Of a DNA stretch of 64,000 nt, positions 62,101-63,888 are shown piece by piece. The stretch lies in contig CAJQUW010007119.1 in assembly GCA_907163375.1 (NCBI GenBank), forward strand, positions 124,001-188,000. Direction: 5' to 3'. The notes under the pieces were generated by a model. It was not told the DNA's origin, ran no database searches, and saw nothing but the letters and a program-made list of their open reading frames with translations. The stretch is from Prostheceraeus crozeri. Its lineage: Eukaryota; Platyhelminthes; Polycladida; Euryleptidae. A program made the translations under genes and the position numbers. How positions within the stretch are numbered: position 1 is the first letter of the stretch; each line of letters opens with the position of its first letter.

Positions 62101-63888
62101 TCGTTCCCTGCAGAAACTCGTTCTGGCTGCCGGACTATAACACCTCGGATAACTAATGATATGACTTGCCAGTTTAGTGCCAACCAGCTCTATGAATGTT
62201 CAACAAAGTTAAGCTCACATTTCCTTCTGTTGTCACAATTCTCTCTTCTTCGACATCTTCATGATCGGATGTATCGGACAAGCTTCTGAGTCCTAAGGCC
62301 TTTCTCAAAGATTCCTTGACTTCTCCCTCTTCAGCATCAGACGAAATTAAGGACTGTCCAGCGATCTGTGAGATAAAAAGGCATCGAAGCTTATCAGATT
62401 AACAGTGCAGATCAGTCGATTCTAAAACATCCCTTGACAATGTCAAGCGTCTCAAGACCCTTTCTTGCCACTAAAGAGGAGGTCTTCTCTTCATCAAGAT
62501 TCGAAAACACAAGCATATCTACATTTTTGAGCAAATTTGCAAGTTAATAAATCAGTCAAATTTACAGAATTTTTTTTGTGAAAATAAACGCCGCCTGCAT
62601 ACCTGGATTCTTAAGAAATAGATTTCTAATAGACTTCGCCACTCAATGACAACAAATTCATGGTCGACTCGACTACCGACATTCTACAACTGAACAAAAT
62701 GAAAAAAAAGCTTTAGCATAACTATACGCCCACAGGGGACTGGAGCGATGTGATGTCTTGTCCAGATACCCCTTCTGCCTTCTTCCGATGACACTTTCGA
62801 TATTCGAATTCTAGATCAAAAGTTCTATCGGCCAAATACTTTCACAGCGTGCCACCCCAGCTAGAGAATTTAGCACTACGTTTGCTTAGCGATCTATTAT
62901 TACAAGGCAAAAATAACAAACTGTTAACGGAAGATATAGCTGAATATCCAACTTTAGTCTGAGAGAATGATGAATTTCATTTCCTTAAATAGCCCAAATG
63001 ATCTGCTCCCAGCAGATGACATGCATGGTAAAGCATGCATGATTGCTTTGTAGAATTGGCATCGATGTTTGATAAAGTGTCTGAAGAAAACTCAAGATAT
63101 TCACAGTTCGTCCGTACGGGAGGTTAGTCATACAAATGGAAGAAGAAAATCACTCCCTTCTTGCATGCAAAGCCCTTGATACTGTTGGTCAGGACAAAAC
63201 GCGTCGAGTATGTTTTTGTTTGCTTTTCTTTAAGATGATCAATTATACATCGAACAAAAGGAGCCGATCTGACAGGACATCATCGAGTCTTCTGCTTGGC
63301 ATGCAGCAGAATAAATAATTAGCAGACTGGATAACGTGATGTTATGTGTTATTCTTGACCCTACCCTACTGACCTTCAGACCTAATTCAGTCAGGTAACT
63401 TACATCATAAGGCGCAGTATTAGTATCTCTACATTTTGAACTATTTTTTTCTGTAAATTGTAGGGCACAAACATGCCTGTATAATAAAGCCTGCATACAT
63501 GCCGGCAGAAAGCAGCATCGTAAAACAGCTGTCACTTACGCAATCCATCTGATGAAAAAAACGCATTCAATGAACAATATTAAATTAAAAATTACAGAAT
63601 TACTACTAAATCAAAACCGTGATTACAGCCACTGCTTCACATCTCTCCGAACATTGGAATCAACAGTGAAATCAGGTTCACCACGTATATTATAATACTC
63701 ACAGGTTCTGTCTCAACTGATGACAAAGTCGCCTCCTCTCTTGAGGCCAGCGTCTCCAACGCATCGCTTTCATGATGGCTAGCCATTAACGTTCTTCTCA
63801 AAAGCTCTTTAGAATCTTCCTCCTCTTCTTCCACCTCCTGATCATTTCCTGCGTCATTGTCGACGGACATCGCAAGATCGGCTAATGT
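2102..63888 (-). CDS. Giant multi-module gene: tandem CIDE-N / SAMD3-like-C units (partial, open at both ends)
   Basis: Seen: 34 short open segments on the minus strand, each bounded by a good acceptor (pyrimidine tract plus AG) and donor (mostly GTAAG or GTGAG), all joining in one frame. Ten linker exons are followed by repeats of a five-exon module A-B-C-D-E; four full modules (241, 261, 233 and 230 codons) and exon A of a fifth are present. Two extra linker exons follow module 3. Summed coding length is about 1,430-1,450 codons. Known: CIDE-N domains (DFF40, DFF45, CIDE-A/B/C, insect Dreps) bind head-to-tail through acidic and basic faces and can form helical filaments. Inferred: a multivalent CIDE scaffold, perhaps nuclear because exon D is rich in Lys/Arg. 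No promoter, first exon, stop or poly(A) signal lies in the window. Alternative: several genes sharing exon architecture, but no start or stop separates modules. Confidence 0.75.
3530..3578 (-). CDS. Module 4 exon E: acidic linker (49 nt, phase 2-0)
   Basis: Encodes PLADDTHEDPAIWDDS; donor GTAAGT, acceptor TATTTTTAG. A 5'-truncated LINE sits immediately upstream, in the D/E intron. Confidence 0.65.
3625..5000 (-). mobile_element. 5'-truncated non-LTR retrotransposon (CR1/Jockey-like RT)
   Basis: An uninterrupted reading frame of about 395 codons carries reverse-transcriptase motifs: ISELRPISLLSALSKICEKA at the start, motif A DYSKAFDEL, motif B SGIPQGSLIGPYLFN, and the catalytic box as YIDD instead of YADD. 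ILGVHFTSDLKWNRHF and IIEYCSPIFVG of the thumb follow. Translation ends near 3,798. The 3' end carries short tandem TTTACTTACA-like repeats (about 3,625-3,660), typical of CR1/L2 tails. The endonuclease domain is missing. It lies in the exon D/E intron of module 4. Confidence 0.8.
5685..5818 (-). CDS. Module 4 exon D: basic tail (134 nt, phase 0-2)
   Basis: Begins NTLKRKFKQKIEGNRKVAVD and includes PLRRKRPTNKF, a basic cluster. The frame stays open to donor GTAAGT. Confidence 0.7.
6031..6459. mobile_element. hAT-like MITE, 429 bp, 8-bp TSD
   Basis: Terminal repeats CAGACTTGTG...CACAAGTCTG with internal AT-rich GTAATTG/CAATTAC repeats. Flanks ATACATAT and ATACATAC agree at 7 of 8 positions, which suits a hAT target duplication. 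No coding capacity. Confidence 0.6.
6842..6926 (-). CDS. Module 4 exon C (85 nt, phase 2-0)
   Basis: Encodes YISEKMLKDIGKAICSSYPM and LVDADGTW; donor GTGAGT. The most diverged C exon (IGKAICSS instead of IGEAIRR), but it keeps length, phase and the YP/DG-x-W anchors. Confidence 0.7.
6970..8870. other. Intron sequence without recognisable genes
   Basis: AT-rich and non-coding as far as I can see. Short open stretches have no family resemblance and no exon borders in the right phase. Confidence 0.5.
8878..9592 (+). repeat. Left terminal inverted repeat of the long-TIR element
   Basis: Begins TAGTCTGGGAGCCAAGGCG and ends at GCCGGTCAAG. It contains a 66-codon open stretch that recurs identically in the right arm, a consequence of arm identity and not evidence of a gene. 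Confidence 0.85.
9896..11080 (-). CDS. CXC (tesmin/TSO1-like) cysteine-rich protein, exon 2
   Basis: About 394 codons from acceptor TTTCTTTTTTCAG to a stop at 9,896. N-terminal part: a Cys pattern SSCPDYSKCIIC, a conserved-looking GLPGLKSAIF, and a CFLCEKERD zinc-knuckle-like pair. Middle: LLPPTEDAFHQHVLRSLCQF, which I recognise from a family of uncharacterised invertebrate proteins. C-terminus: FCKCKKGCLQKCSCAKNG and CSCNGHHLKCGR, a compact Cys-rich segment like CXC/TSO1 domains, then an acidic tail. Lying between the two arms, it is presumably the element's own protein, perhaps DNA-binding; no DDE/D triad is evident to me. Confidence 0.7.
   Translation of the reverse strand, partial: VNKILLQVWNHYFRSSSCPDYSKCIICQSASKKHGKTSTITSKGLPGLKSAIFIRKDELFAKIWSDLEDEATFLEKRPIVHVICRSKYTLKRTLDNIKLRSKQTKGKKSDSLDNSTIRLRSDSSSLVGKSLEYNKSVCFLCEKERDSYGVWTLIAIATPDGRERAIHKKAKDINDEVMLFKIKGHGETCVDMVASNFHYHRSRYMNKRTLNDKEISSDSNQHDAVFSLLVDFSHNDSHVSSTVFDEARDFFCRLYRKPEYSFSLDRLRAHLFSSTKRDLRLLPPTEDAFHQHVLRSLCQFSLYKEAAKSNPCLLSPLKFGRKLDQKGALVPVMMTKESKMAAAKLLFCKCKKGCLQKCSCAKNGTACIIACSCNGHHLKCGRLEEDSEEDDMTF
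11388..11494 (-). CDS. CXC protein, preceding exon
   Basis: A 107-nt segment with acceptor GATTTGTAG and donor GTAAGT, encoding QGSIASYRVSNDINVCAAHV and QRIQAPFLKCSDENK. Its phase-0 end joins the phase-0 start of the next exon. It starts in phase 1, so at least one further upstream exon exists; I could not identify it in 11,495-11,988. Confidence 0.5.
11989..12714 (-). repeat. Right terminal inverted repeat of the long-TIR element
   Basis: Reverse complement of the left arm with a few differences (for example a short extra segment near the outer end, next to GCACGATACGACGG). Inner border CTTGACCGGC. Confidence 0.85.
12715..13530. other. Intron sequence without recognisable genes
   Basis: No exon of the host gene, no TE signature and no tRNA-like structure was seen. 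Confidence 0.4.
13533..13705 (+). repeat. SINE family B (tRNA-derived) copy 1
   Basis: Starts GTCTCCGTGGCACAATGGTT (A-box-like), followed by GGTCGAGCC (B-box-like), then the family body with GGGCATCCGG and CCCCCAGCATGGGG. Other copies are at 22,083-22,260 (minus) and 50,521-50,695 (plus). Acceptor-stem pairing is absent, so it is not a tRNA gene. Confidence 0.7.
13866..14880 (+). mobile_element. Harbinger-type transposon remnant
   Basis: The plus-strand frame 14,164-14,676 contains FVKFLSVGGYIRQLGRSAGI and ATSTAHLHTHWVSEWMASIA, the N-terminal helix-turn-helix region of HARBI1-like transposases, then LPNSDQL. The DDE catalytic domain is missing. The ends carry GATTTCAAAGTTTCGGT and, inverted, ACGGAACTTTGAAACC. 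A further copy of the motif at about 14,212 suggests internal rearrangement. Confidence 0.6.
15026..15359 (-). CDS. Module 4 exon B: end of CIDE-N plus SAMD3-like core (334 nt, phase 1-2)
   Basis: LYALGLPSNFPLMLKSDRGD, VIKDDEGL and LVITF complete the CIDE-N; WPDEYRLPKMPEYVKQQIAS begins the second domain. Its C-terminal helix diverges (PSFYNPFIQVLFNDVIVRLD). The following intron is about 8.1 kb because the 3.8-kb long-TIR element and a MITE have inserted in it. Confidence 0.75.
15406..16078. mobile_element. Non-autonomous TIR element, possible 6-bp TSD
   Basis: Ends TTAGGGCAAT...ATTGCCCTAG are flanked on both sides by TTATTA. The interior includes a minus-strand open stretch (MEKSALPKQRLAGKERQT...) of unknown origin. 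It sits in the exon A/B intron of module 4, only about 50 bp from exon B. Confidence 0.5.
16945..17032 (-). CDS. Module 4 exon A: N-terminal half of CIDE-N (88 nt, phase 0-1)
   Basis: Encodes DLLLIRISNEDGSCTKLNIL then KPFKEFVRT; donor GTGAGT. Core IRISNEDGS intact. Confidence 0.75.
17517..17731 (+). repeat. SINE family A (tRNA-derived) copy 1, uninterrupted
   Basis: Head CGGCGCAGTGACCTTGTGG with TAGAGTGCTCGC (A box) and GGTTCAAACC (B box). The body ends in CGGAGTATAAACGATGTTCA. It serves as reference for the two interrupted copies at 26.2 and 45.0 kb. Confidence 0.7.
17951..18210. repeat. Segmental duplicate containing linker exon 3E3
   Basis: About 250 bp that matches 21,648-21,900 at high identity in the same orientation, including both splice borders and flanking intron. 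Weaker similarity resumes further right (GATTTACGCGGC in both). Confidence 0.8.
17978..18058 (-). CDS. Extra linker exon 3E3 (27 codons, phase 0-0)
   Basis: Encodes NLDEASQSTNDEEELQTEEA then VSTVQES. It differs from 3E2 mainly by local changes in the middle. Both borders are intact in both copies, so both could be spliced in or used alternatively. Confidence 0.65.
18440..19600. other. Non-coding stretch with GCTAG-rich repeats
   Basis: Around 18,780-19,030 the sequence is built of recurring TAGCACTATGG and AGCGCTAGGCTAGC motifs in both orientations, so it could fold on itself. Nothing else is recognisable. Confidence 0.4.
19620..20140 (-). mobile_element. LINE C-terminal fragment (Jockey/I-like)
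   Basis: Frames interrupted by small indels read STIRPLMEYCCHLWAGAPQT, NLLERVEKRVKNLMGENLAS and TAQLWNQPPQTTFLDQYNF, the thumb and 3' end of a non-LTR polymerase. Probably the same element as the RT fragment at 20,790-21,331, split by about 640 bp of other sequence. Confidence 0.65.
20150..20785. other. Insertion splitting the LINE
   Basis: Sequence unrelated to the flanking LINE. It includes an acidic minus-strand stretch (CVDFDDDSELECERLV) and, at 20,451, a TATAAAAG box with no supported downstream gene. Its termini show no inverted repeat that I can confirm. Confidence 0.35.
20790..21331 (-). mobile_element. LINE reverse-transcriptase fragment (Jockey/I-like)
   Basis: Reads NCRPISRLPITGKIFETVIN, LSEEQYGFRHSRSTADLLSY, motif A ALDISKAFDKVWH, a decayed motif B (AGVLQRPIFGP in place of GVPQGSxLGP) and VMYADD. 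5'-truncated, inactive by motif B. Confidence 0.75.
21648..21900. repeat. Segmental duplicate containing linker exon 3E2
   Basis: Direct-orientation partner of 17,951-18,210. The copies differ mainly by a short coding indel/substitution patch in the middle of the exon. The intervening 3.4 kb holds a Jockey/I-like LINE. Confidence 0.8.
21671..21748 (-). CDS. Extra linker exon 3E2 (26 codons, phase 0-0)
   Basis: Encodes NLDEASQSTNDIQDST then EEAVSTVQES. Near-copy of exon 3E3; the surrounding 250 bp is duplicated as well. Acceptor CATCTCTCAG, donor GTAAGT. Confidence 0.65.
22083..22260 (-). repeat. SINE family B copy 2
   Basis: Reverse complement reads GGTCTCCATGGCACAGTGGT, TTAAGTGCTTGGCC, GGTCGAGCCC, GGGCATCCGG and CCCCCAGTATGGGG. 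The best-preserved copy of the family. Confidence 0.7.
22265..23630. other. Intron sequence without recognisable genes
   Basis: AT-rich. Short open stretches (for example 22,683-22,919 plus) have no recognisable motif or exon borders. Confidence 0.4.
23635..23683 (-). CDS. Module 3 exon E: acidic linker (49 nt, phase 2-0)
   Basis: Encodes NSPLNDREDLETEDIS; donor GTGAGT, acceptor CACTTTCAG. Followed downstream by two additional phase 0-0 linker exons before the next exon A. Confidence 0.65.
23842..24614. mobile_element. Non-autonomous hAT element, 773 bp, perfect 8-bp TSD
   Basis: Ends CAGGGGTGCGCAACCT...GGTTGCGCACCCCTG are flanked by GTCTAGAT on both sides. CAGGGGTGCGCAAC is a typical hAT terminus. 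Includes (CATT)n at 24,208. No transposase. Confidence 0.8.
24845..25330 (-). repeat. Interspersed repeat with tRNA-like promoter, copy 1
   Basis: The reverse complement contains TAACTCAGTAGCTGGAGCG (A-box-like) and GGTTCGAGTAC (B-box-like) near its end. About 300 bp of shared body precedes it. The same arrangement occurs at 54,020-54,540. Confidence 0.55.
25864..26000 (-). CDS. Module 3 exon D: basic tail (137 nt, phase 0-2)
   Basis: Encodes NSLKKKFKRKLEYKRRQLSS then MRRLYAPKLRKNPTAVPEDR. Acceptor ATTTGTTTCAG, donor GTAAGA. Confidence 0.7.
26179..26910 (+). repeat. SINE family A copy 2, split by a fold-back MITE
   Basis: Head CCGGCGCTGTGGCCTTGTGG to about 26,321; the 3' part resumes at about 26,822 with GAGAGTGGAATAAATAACAA and ends CGAGTATAAACAAGGTTCA. 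AATGAGAGTG is repeated at both junctions. Confidence 0.7.
26344..26821. mobile_element. Fold-back MITE with about 177-bp arms
   Basis: Arms 26,344-26,521 and 26,646-26,821 are near-perfect reverse complements (for example GGATTACGGAATGGCAAGTT against AACTTGCCATTCCGTAATCC) around a loop of about 125 bp. Nested in the SINE above. Confidence 0.75.
26961..27045 (-). CDS. Module 3 exon C (85 nt, phase 2-0)
   Basis: Encodes YMTQQQFYQVGEAIRDRYPM and LMDRDGTW; donor GTAAGT. Fully conserved pattern. Confidence 0.75.
27817..28156 (-). CDS. Module 3 exon B: end of CIDE-N plus SAMD3-like core (340 nt, phase 1-2)
   Basis: LRALGLPSNFPLLLKTKDEV, VIEDYEGL and VVVF complete the CIDE-N. WPDIYILPEFSLNIKHQIS and DADLLKQDFHFGVEFLQTLV follow. 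The stretch between the CIDE-N end and WP is 8 codons longer than in modules 1 and 2. The closing codon TA(T) is completed by exon C. Confidence 0.75.
28370..29092. mobile_element. hAT-like non-autonomous element, 723 bp
   Basis: Ends CAGGGTTCCCGCGGC...GCCGCGGGAACCCTG. The flanks do not form a clear 8-bp duplication, so boundaries or age are uncertain. Confidence 0.6.
29735..29822 (-). CDS. Module 3 exon A: N-terminal half of CIDE-N (88 nt, phase 0-1)
   Basis: Encodes RTSVIRISNEDGSCMRHLLL and KSYHQFVQS; donor GTATG. The IRISNEDGS core is intact; Cys replaces the Arg that follows GS in modules 1 and 2. Confidence 0.75.
29906..30221. mobile_element. Small MITE with about 70-bp inverted ends
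   Basis: GGTCGTAGTCAATATACACT near the left end is mirrored by AGTGTATATTTACTACGACC near the right end, and the similarity continues outward through CAACAG and ATTTTTGG. It begins about 85 bp upstream (gene sense) of exon A of module 3. Confidence 0.6.
30532..32558. mobile_element. hAT-derived transposon remnant
   Basis: Ends CAGTGTTCGTACTGG...CCAGTACGAACACTG with GCGCGAAAA/CGCGCCC subterminal repeats. TATTCA borders both ends; that is 6 bp, not the usual hAT 8 bp. The interior carries the hAT dimerisation domain. The larger part of the transposase (BED finger, catalytic core) is missing. Confidence 0.65.
31300..32200 (-). pseudogene. hAT transposase C-terminus fused to a coiled coil
   Basis: Open for about 300 codons from the region near 32,200, where upstream frame is closed. 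It reads FPQIVPQNEISTLEVEARLL, MDIGEYWQKM and then the hATC block LPHGNAEVERVFSLLPDLVT, TKKRSNLSATTINAIVVIKS. An intact coiled coil of about 110 residues (repeated E/K heptads, EEDHLKALLDEKEKMEEKKR) ends in a basic KRKAHEELKVISPKKLK tail. The coiled coil is unusual for transposases but resembles hAT-derived KIAA1586-like proteins as I recall them. The N-terminal catalytic part is not found, so a remnant; a domesticated protein is possible. Confidence 0.65.
33498..33651 (-). CDS. Module 2 exon E: long linker (154 nt, phase 2-0)
   Basis: The longest E exon (51 codons). It begins acidic (DIDEDQDVTASVEVDPENQE) and ends basic (VQGNRAKRKNIS). The final Ile-Ser with donor GTAAGT matches the I-S ending of exons 1E and 3E. 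Confidence 0.65.
33865..34004 (-). CDS. Module 2 exon D: basic tail (140 nt, phase 0-2)
   Basis: Encodes TTLRCKFVRKMEYNRRNLTS and KKEEMRRIYGLHKKKSG. Same start pattern (x-T/S-L-K/R-x-K-F-x-x-K-x-E-Y-x-R-R) as the other D exons. Donor GTAAGT. Confidence 0.7.
34010..36130. other. Intron sequence without recognisable genes
   Basis: Long AT-rich intron between exons C and D of module 2. A weak tRNA-like remnant (reverse complement GTCTTCGTGGCATAGTGTC, about 35,712-35,770) may be a decayed SINE B. Confidence 0.4.
36141..36225 (-). CDS. Module 2 exon C (85 nt, phase 2-0)
   Basis: Encodes YLSRKQLSAIGEAIRRAYPM and LMDRDGTW; acceptor ATTTTCAG, donor GTGAGT directly after Trp. All conserved positions of exon C are present. 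Confidence 0.75.
36762..37030. repeat. Minisatellite, about 62-bp unit, 4-5 copies
   Basis: Units contain TTTTGGGAGTATAACTAGTT, AACTTTTATGTCTATGAAGC and GCCGCAG. A further diverged unit lies at about 37,125-37,165 (TTTTGGGAGTGCAACTAGTA). Confidence 0.8.
37190..37315. repeat. Minisatellite, about 34-bp unit, about 4 copies
   Basis: Units of the form CGTTCTCATCCTCCTTCCATCTGAAGGGGTCC, with limited point differences. Confidence 0.8.
38455..38910. repeat. Minisatellite with higher-order structure, about 45-55-bp unit
   Basis: Units contain GGCGTTTATTAAA, TGTTGATGACCTCTCAGCTGG and TGCGCTTATTAGAGG. A longer block of several units is itself repeated (38,570 onward and 38,706 onward), showing recent unequal exchange. 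Confidence 0.8.
39096..39411 (-). CDS. Module 2 exon B: end of CIDE-N plus SAMD3-like core (316 nt, phase 1-2)
   Basis: Contains LGLPPDFPLILKTDGDVVIE and DDDGL: the DG-x-VV-x-DDD pattern corresponds to the EDGTxVxDEE acidic loop of CIDE-N. WPANFRLPDLDPYVKSQIS and ADKLKKNFTFCINFLRPLVD follow. Same length as module 1 exon B, and the closest relative of it. Confidence 0.8.
39430..42680. other. Long intron without recognisable genes
   Basis: Exon A/B intron of module 2. A 95-codon minus-strand open stretch at 41,480-41,767 (LLKWHNMLTKCHSNRTISSQ...) is not recognised and has no exon borders; it may be a transposase scrap. Confidence 0.4.
42690..42777 (-). CDS. Module 2 exon A: N-terminal half of CIDE-N (88 nt, phase 0-1)
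   Basis: Encodes HNVLRVSTEDGSRVRDLLIK then PFEQFVKVG. Of all copies this one fits canonical CIDE-N best (x-F/L-R-V-x-x-x-D-x-S-x-R, then S/P-F/L-E-E/Q helix). Donor GTAAGC. Confidence 0.8.
42839..42884 (-). CDS. Module 1 exon E: acidic linker (46 nt, phase 2-0)
   Basis: Encodes TVSVYESDEEHQEIS. Donor GTGAGT, acceptor ATTTTCAG. The exon E to exon A junction keeps phase 0, joining module 1 to module 2 across an intron of only 61 bp. That short intron is the strongest local evidence that the modules belong to one transcript. Confidence 0.7.
42900..45030. other. Intron sequence without recognisable genes
   Basis: Exon D/E intron of module 1. AT-rich; no TE termini or exons recognised. Confidence 0.4.
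45031..45350 (+). repeat. SINE family A copy 3, interrupted
   Basis: Head CCGGCGCTGTGGTCTTGTGG, 3' end GAGTATAGGTTCATTTA. About 145 bp of foreign sequence (near 45,127-45,271) lies at nearly the same internal position as the MITE in copy 2; TATGA occurs at both junctions. Confidence 0.6.
45442..45629 (-). CDS. Module 1 exon D: basic tail (188 nt, phase 0-2)
   Basis: Begins NTLKKKFIKKLEYKRRFVTS, the basic segment seen in every D exon. It carries an extra PPMKKRKSNQS stretch that looks like a nuclear localisation signal. The longest D exon of the four. The preceding intron (about 2.9 kb) contains a LINE fragment. Confidence 0.7.
46370..46850 (-). mobile_element. LINE ORF2 C-terminal fragment
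   Basis: Three overlapping frames together read LHIALIISIAIFACETWTLK, KRKLEIFKMKCLRAIYGTSI, IPNEAIRRNLHMNTTIVEIR and LSWFGHVARR, the standard 3' part of a non-LTR polyprotein. Frame breaks and a stop make it inactive. It lies in the exon C/D intron of module 1. Confidence 0.65.
46860..48500. other. Intron sequence without recognisable genes
   Basis: Short open stretches on both strands (for example 47,437-47,717) lack any recognisable motif. Confidence 0.4.
48518..48602 (-). CDS. Module 1 exon C (85 nt, phase 2-0)
   Basis: Encodes YLSKTQLIQIGETIRRTYPK and LMDRDGSW; donor GTGAGT follows the Trp codon. The pattern Y-x-x-x-x-Q/L-x-x-I/V-G-E-x-I-R-x-x-YP-x-L-x-D-x-D-G-x-W is kept in all four copies. 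It matches my recollection of the 'YPT..q...va..li.khP.L' segment of SAMD3-like proteins. Confidence 0.75.
48675..48990 (-). CDS. Module 1 exon B: end of CIDE-N plus SAMD3-like core (316 nt, phase 1-2)
   Basis: Opens with LRILSLRQDFPLILKTDSND, VIEDDEGL and LHITF, the second half of CIDE-N with its acidic loop. WPANFRLPDIHP then starts the second domain, and the helical segment DADRLKQNFQFCANFLRPLV closes the exon. The usual LGLP is LSLR here and the usual DG is DSND, so this copy is slightly degenerate. Confidence 0.75.
49992..50079 (-). CDS. Module 1 exon A: N-terminal half of CIDE-N (88 nt, phase 0-1)
   Basis: Acceptor TCATTCCAG, donor GTAAGTT. Encodes LLRISNEDGSRR (strand 1, turn, strand 2 of CIDE-N) and IKPFRQFVRA (helix 1). 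The split codon is the Gly that begins exon B. Basic residues are concentrated here, as on the basic face of known CIDE-N domains. Confidence 0.75.
50253..50348 (-). CDS. Linker exon L10 (32 codons, phase 0-0), joins module 1
   Basis: Encodes EPERSTTINRSSVSSPQQLA and then EKSPARAERKEQ; donor GTAAGTC. Last linker exon before the first CIDE-N module: it ends in phase 0 and exon A of module 1 begins in phase 0, so the frame is continuous. Confidence 0.65.
50521..50695 (+). repeat. SINE family B copy 3
   Basis: GTAGCACATTGGCTAAGTGC, GGTTTGAGACC, GATGGGCATCCGGACT. The head is diverged (CGTGGCATCG in place of GTCTCC) but the body aligns with copies 1 and 2. Confidence 0.6.
51196..51306 (-). CDS. 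Linker exon L9 (37 codons, phase 0-0), paralogue of L7
   Basis: Acceptor TATTCCAG, donor GTAAGT. Carries ELEASDDDYSSIREFAEARV and ends in EEESG. The gap-free alignment with L7 some 4.3 kb upstream indicates that the L7/L6 exon pair and the L9/L8 pair arose by block duplication. Confidence 0.65.
51593..51694 (-). CDS. Linker exon L8 (34 codons, phase 0-0)
   Basis: Encodes ESPMETRMSLEDSSASSLQQ followed by LADERLAVAEEDHQ; donor GTATGT. Related to L10 (SSVSSPQQLAEKS) and L6 (SPRQPGEE). Ser/Glu-rich, no fold recognised. The acceptor (TTTTGTAAAG) has a weak pyrimidine tract. Confidence 0.6.
52393..53083. mobile_element. Non-autonomous hAT element, 691 bp, perfect 8-bp TSD
   Basis: CAGGGATGCGGAGTCC at the left and ACTCCACATCCCTG at the right, flanked by GTATAAAT on both sides. 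Next to each end a TCCTATCATTTTGATAGGA-type hairpin with GGACTCCGA is repeated. Confidence 0.8.
53970..54014 (-). CDS. Doubtful linker exon (15 codons, phase 0-0)
   Basis: EMYERATSQTEPSGE sits between acceptor AATAACCCAG and donor GTAAAG in the correct phase, and its composition suits the linker. It lies inside the putative 52,293-54,579 transposon, which argues against it. A further 21-nt candidate (KHIPDDV, 53,718-53,738) has the same problem. Confidence 0.25.
54020..54540 (-). repeat. Interspersed repeat with tRNA-like promoter, copy 2
   Basis: The reverse complement includes TAGCATAGTTGATAGAAC (A-box-like) and GTGGGTTCGATCCCTGC (B-box-like). The body shares TCATTTACTTC, TGAGAATTATC and GATAAATTGAA-type blocks (reverse) with 24,845-25,330. 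Confidence 0.55.
55510..55620 (-). CDS. Linker exon L7 (37 codons, phase 0-0), paralogue of L9
   Basis: Encodes APILLPIANEHDSNDVDYSN then IREFAEARVATREEESVV. It aligns along its whole length with L9 (TPIFLPISNELEASDDDYSS...), equal length, without gaps. Donor is GTAGGT, weaker than most exons of this gene. Confidence 0.65.
55856..55957 (-). CDS. Linker exon L6 (34 codons, phase 0-0), near-identical to L5
   Basis: Donor GTAAGTC, acceptor TTAAG. Same length as L5 and L8. The 5' residues ES(P)KET and the C-terminal EEVQ/EDHQ ending are shared with L8, showing all three belong to one linker-exon type. Confidence 0.65.
56091..56192 (-). CDS. Linker exon L5 (34 codons, phase 0-0), near-identical to L6
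   Basis: Encodes ESLKETTVNHAEPITISP and then RQPGEERLVVTKEEVQ. It differs from L6 by only a few residues, and the flanking intron sequence is also duplicated, so this is a recent tandem exon duplication (repeat unit about 235 bp). Confidence 0.65.
56200..58170. other. Intron sequence without recognisable genes
   Basis: Two AT-rich blocks contain similar 'AGTTGTGGTCAG' segments (56,927 and 57,244), suggesting a local decayed duplication. No exon was identified. Confidence 0.4.
58180..58850 (-). other. Unidentified, moderately GC-rich block
   Basis: Minus-strand open stretches (for example HIIGVNNLPHDSLNYLPLHS) are broken by frameshifts. Its position just downstream of the Penelope fragment suggests TE origin, but I recognise no family. 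Confidence 0.25.
58864..59345 (-). mobile_element. Penelope-like element C-terminus (GIY-YIG endonuclease)
   Basis: A continuous frame reads VNYISDSCNRKLNKLIKQCD, LPIRLVSKPGPKLESVINKK and TNCHLCG (the Cys-rich linker). The endonuclease follows: VVYKLTCNFCNECYIGQTNR (GIY-YIG type, here VYK...CYIGQT), an Arg-containing helix FNKRDINN, EHGSKIHNYN, and a C-terminal LSEARFIKLLKPSINRK. The reverse-transcriptase part is missing upstream. The frame is intact to its stop, so the insertion is not old. Confidence 0.8.
60041..60139 (-). CDS. Linker exon L4 (33 codons, phase 0-0)
   Basis: Acceptor TTACACAG, donor GTAAGTC. Contains 'PIKEAPNIGNNVDYYVIREPPE', aligned by eye to the 'PI...NE...DYS.IREFAEA' pattern of L7 and L9 but diverged. 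No catalytic or binding motif is visible. Confidence 0.6.
60213..60314 (-). CDS. Linker exon L3 (34 codons, phase 0-0)
   Basis: Acceptor GTCACAG, donor GTAAGTA. Contains SIDNSRIRELRDDL, which matches the DYSSIREFAEARV pattern of L7 and L9. That places it in the same linker-exon family. Confidence 0.6.
60545..61000 (-). mobile_element. LINE ORF2 C-terminal fragment
   Basis: Reads RGRPRDFNLPHLECRLLDVV (stop) EFKMMNHRMPCD, NTRDHFLKLYRQPCSSNTRL and NFFSQRTVDDWNALPEKIAV: the common FF-x-x-R-x-x-x-WN-x-LP ending of CR1/Jockey-type polymerases. The 3' tail near 60,545 is TTTATTTATTC-like. One in-frame stop and 5' truncation. Confidence 0.75.
61420..62137. mobile_element. Fold-back MITE, 718 bp, about 295-bp arms, 3-bp TSD
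   Basis: TAGTCCGGCAGCCAGAACGA at the left is mirrored at the right; the arms run to about 61,715 and from about 61,845 and match nearly throughout. TAA on both flanks. The terminal pattern TAGTC-x-GG-x-AGCCA is shared with the 3.8-kb CXC element at 8,878, so it may be mobilised by the same machinery. Confidence 0.75.
62219..62365 (-). CDS. Linker exon L2 (49 codons, phase 0-0)
   Basis: Acceptor TTATCTCACAG, donor GTGAGC. Acidic and Ser-rich (SSDAEEGEVKES, SDTSDHEDVEEER) around a short predicted helix ESLRKALGLRS that echoes L1. Its 3' splice boundary lies only about 80 bp from the end of the 61,420-62,137 fold-back transposon, so that insertion landed very close to the donor. Confidence 0.6.
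62370..63535. other. Intron sequence without a supported exon
   Basis: A segment near 63,403-63,450 has a donor-like GTAAGT and reads NSSKCRDTNTAPYD, but its phases do not match the neighbouring linker exons. Confidence 0.35.
63540..63548 (-). CDS. Possible 9-nt microexon (Met-Asp-Cys)
   Basis: Nine bases lie between a strong acceptor (TTTTTTTCATCAG) and a strong donor (GTAAGTGAC) and are phase 0-0, as the flanking linker exons require. So short a match can arise by chance; only transcripts would decide. Confidence 0.25.
63703..63888 (-). CDS. Linker exon L1 (62 codons, phase 0-0)
   Basis: Acceptor TTTCCCAG, donor GTGAGTA. It encodes a strongly acidic stretch with a run of Glu (QEVEEEEEDSKELL) and Ser/Thr-rich ends. 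'SKELLRRTLMAS' resembles 'VKESLRKALGLRS' in the next exon, so the two are probably ancient duplicates. No domain is recognised; predicted disordered. Confidence 0.6.

Noticed and set aside
63403..63450. Extra exon reading NSSKCRDTNTAPYD
   Set aside because: Its start phase does not match the phase 0 required by neighbouring linker exons.
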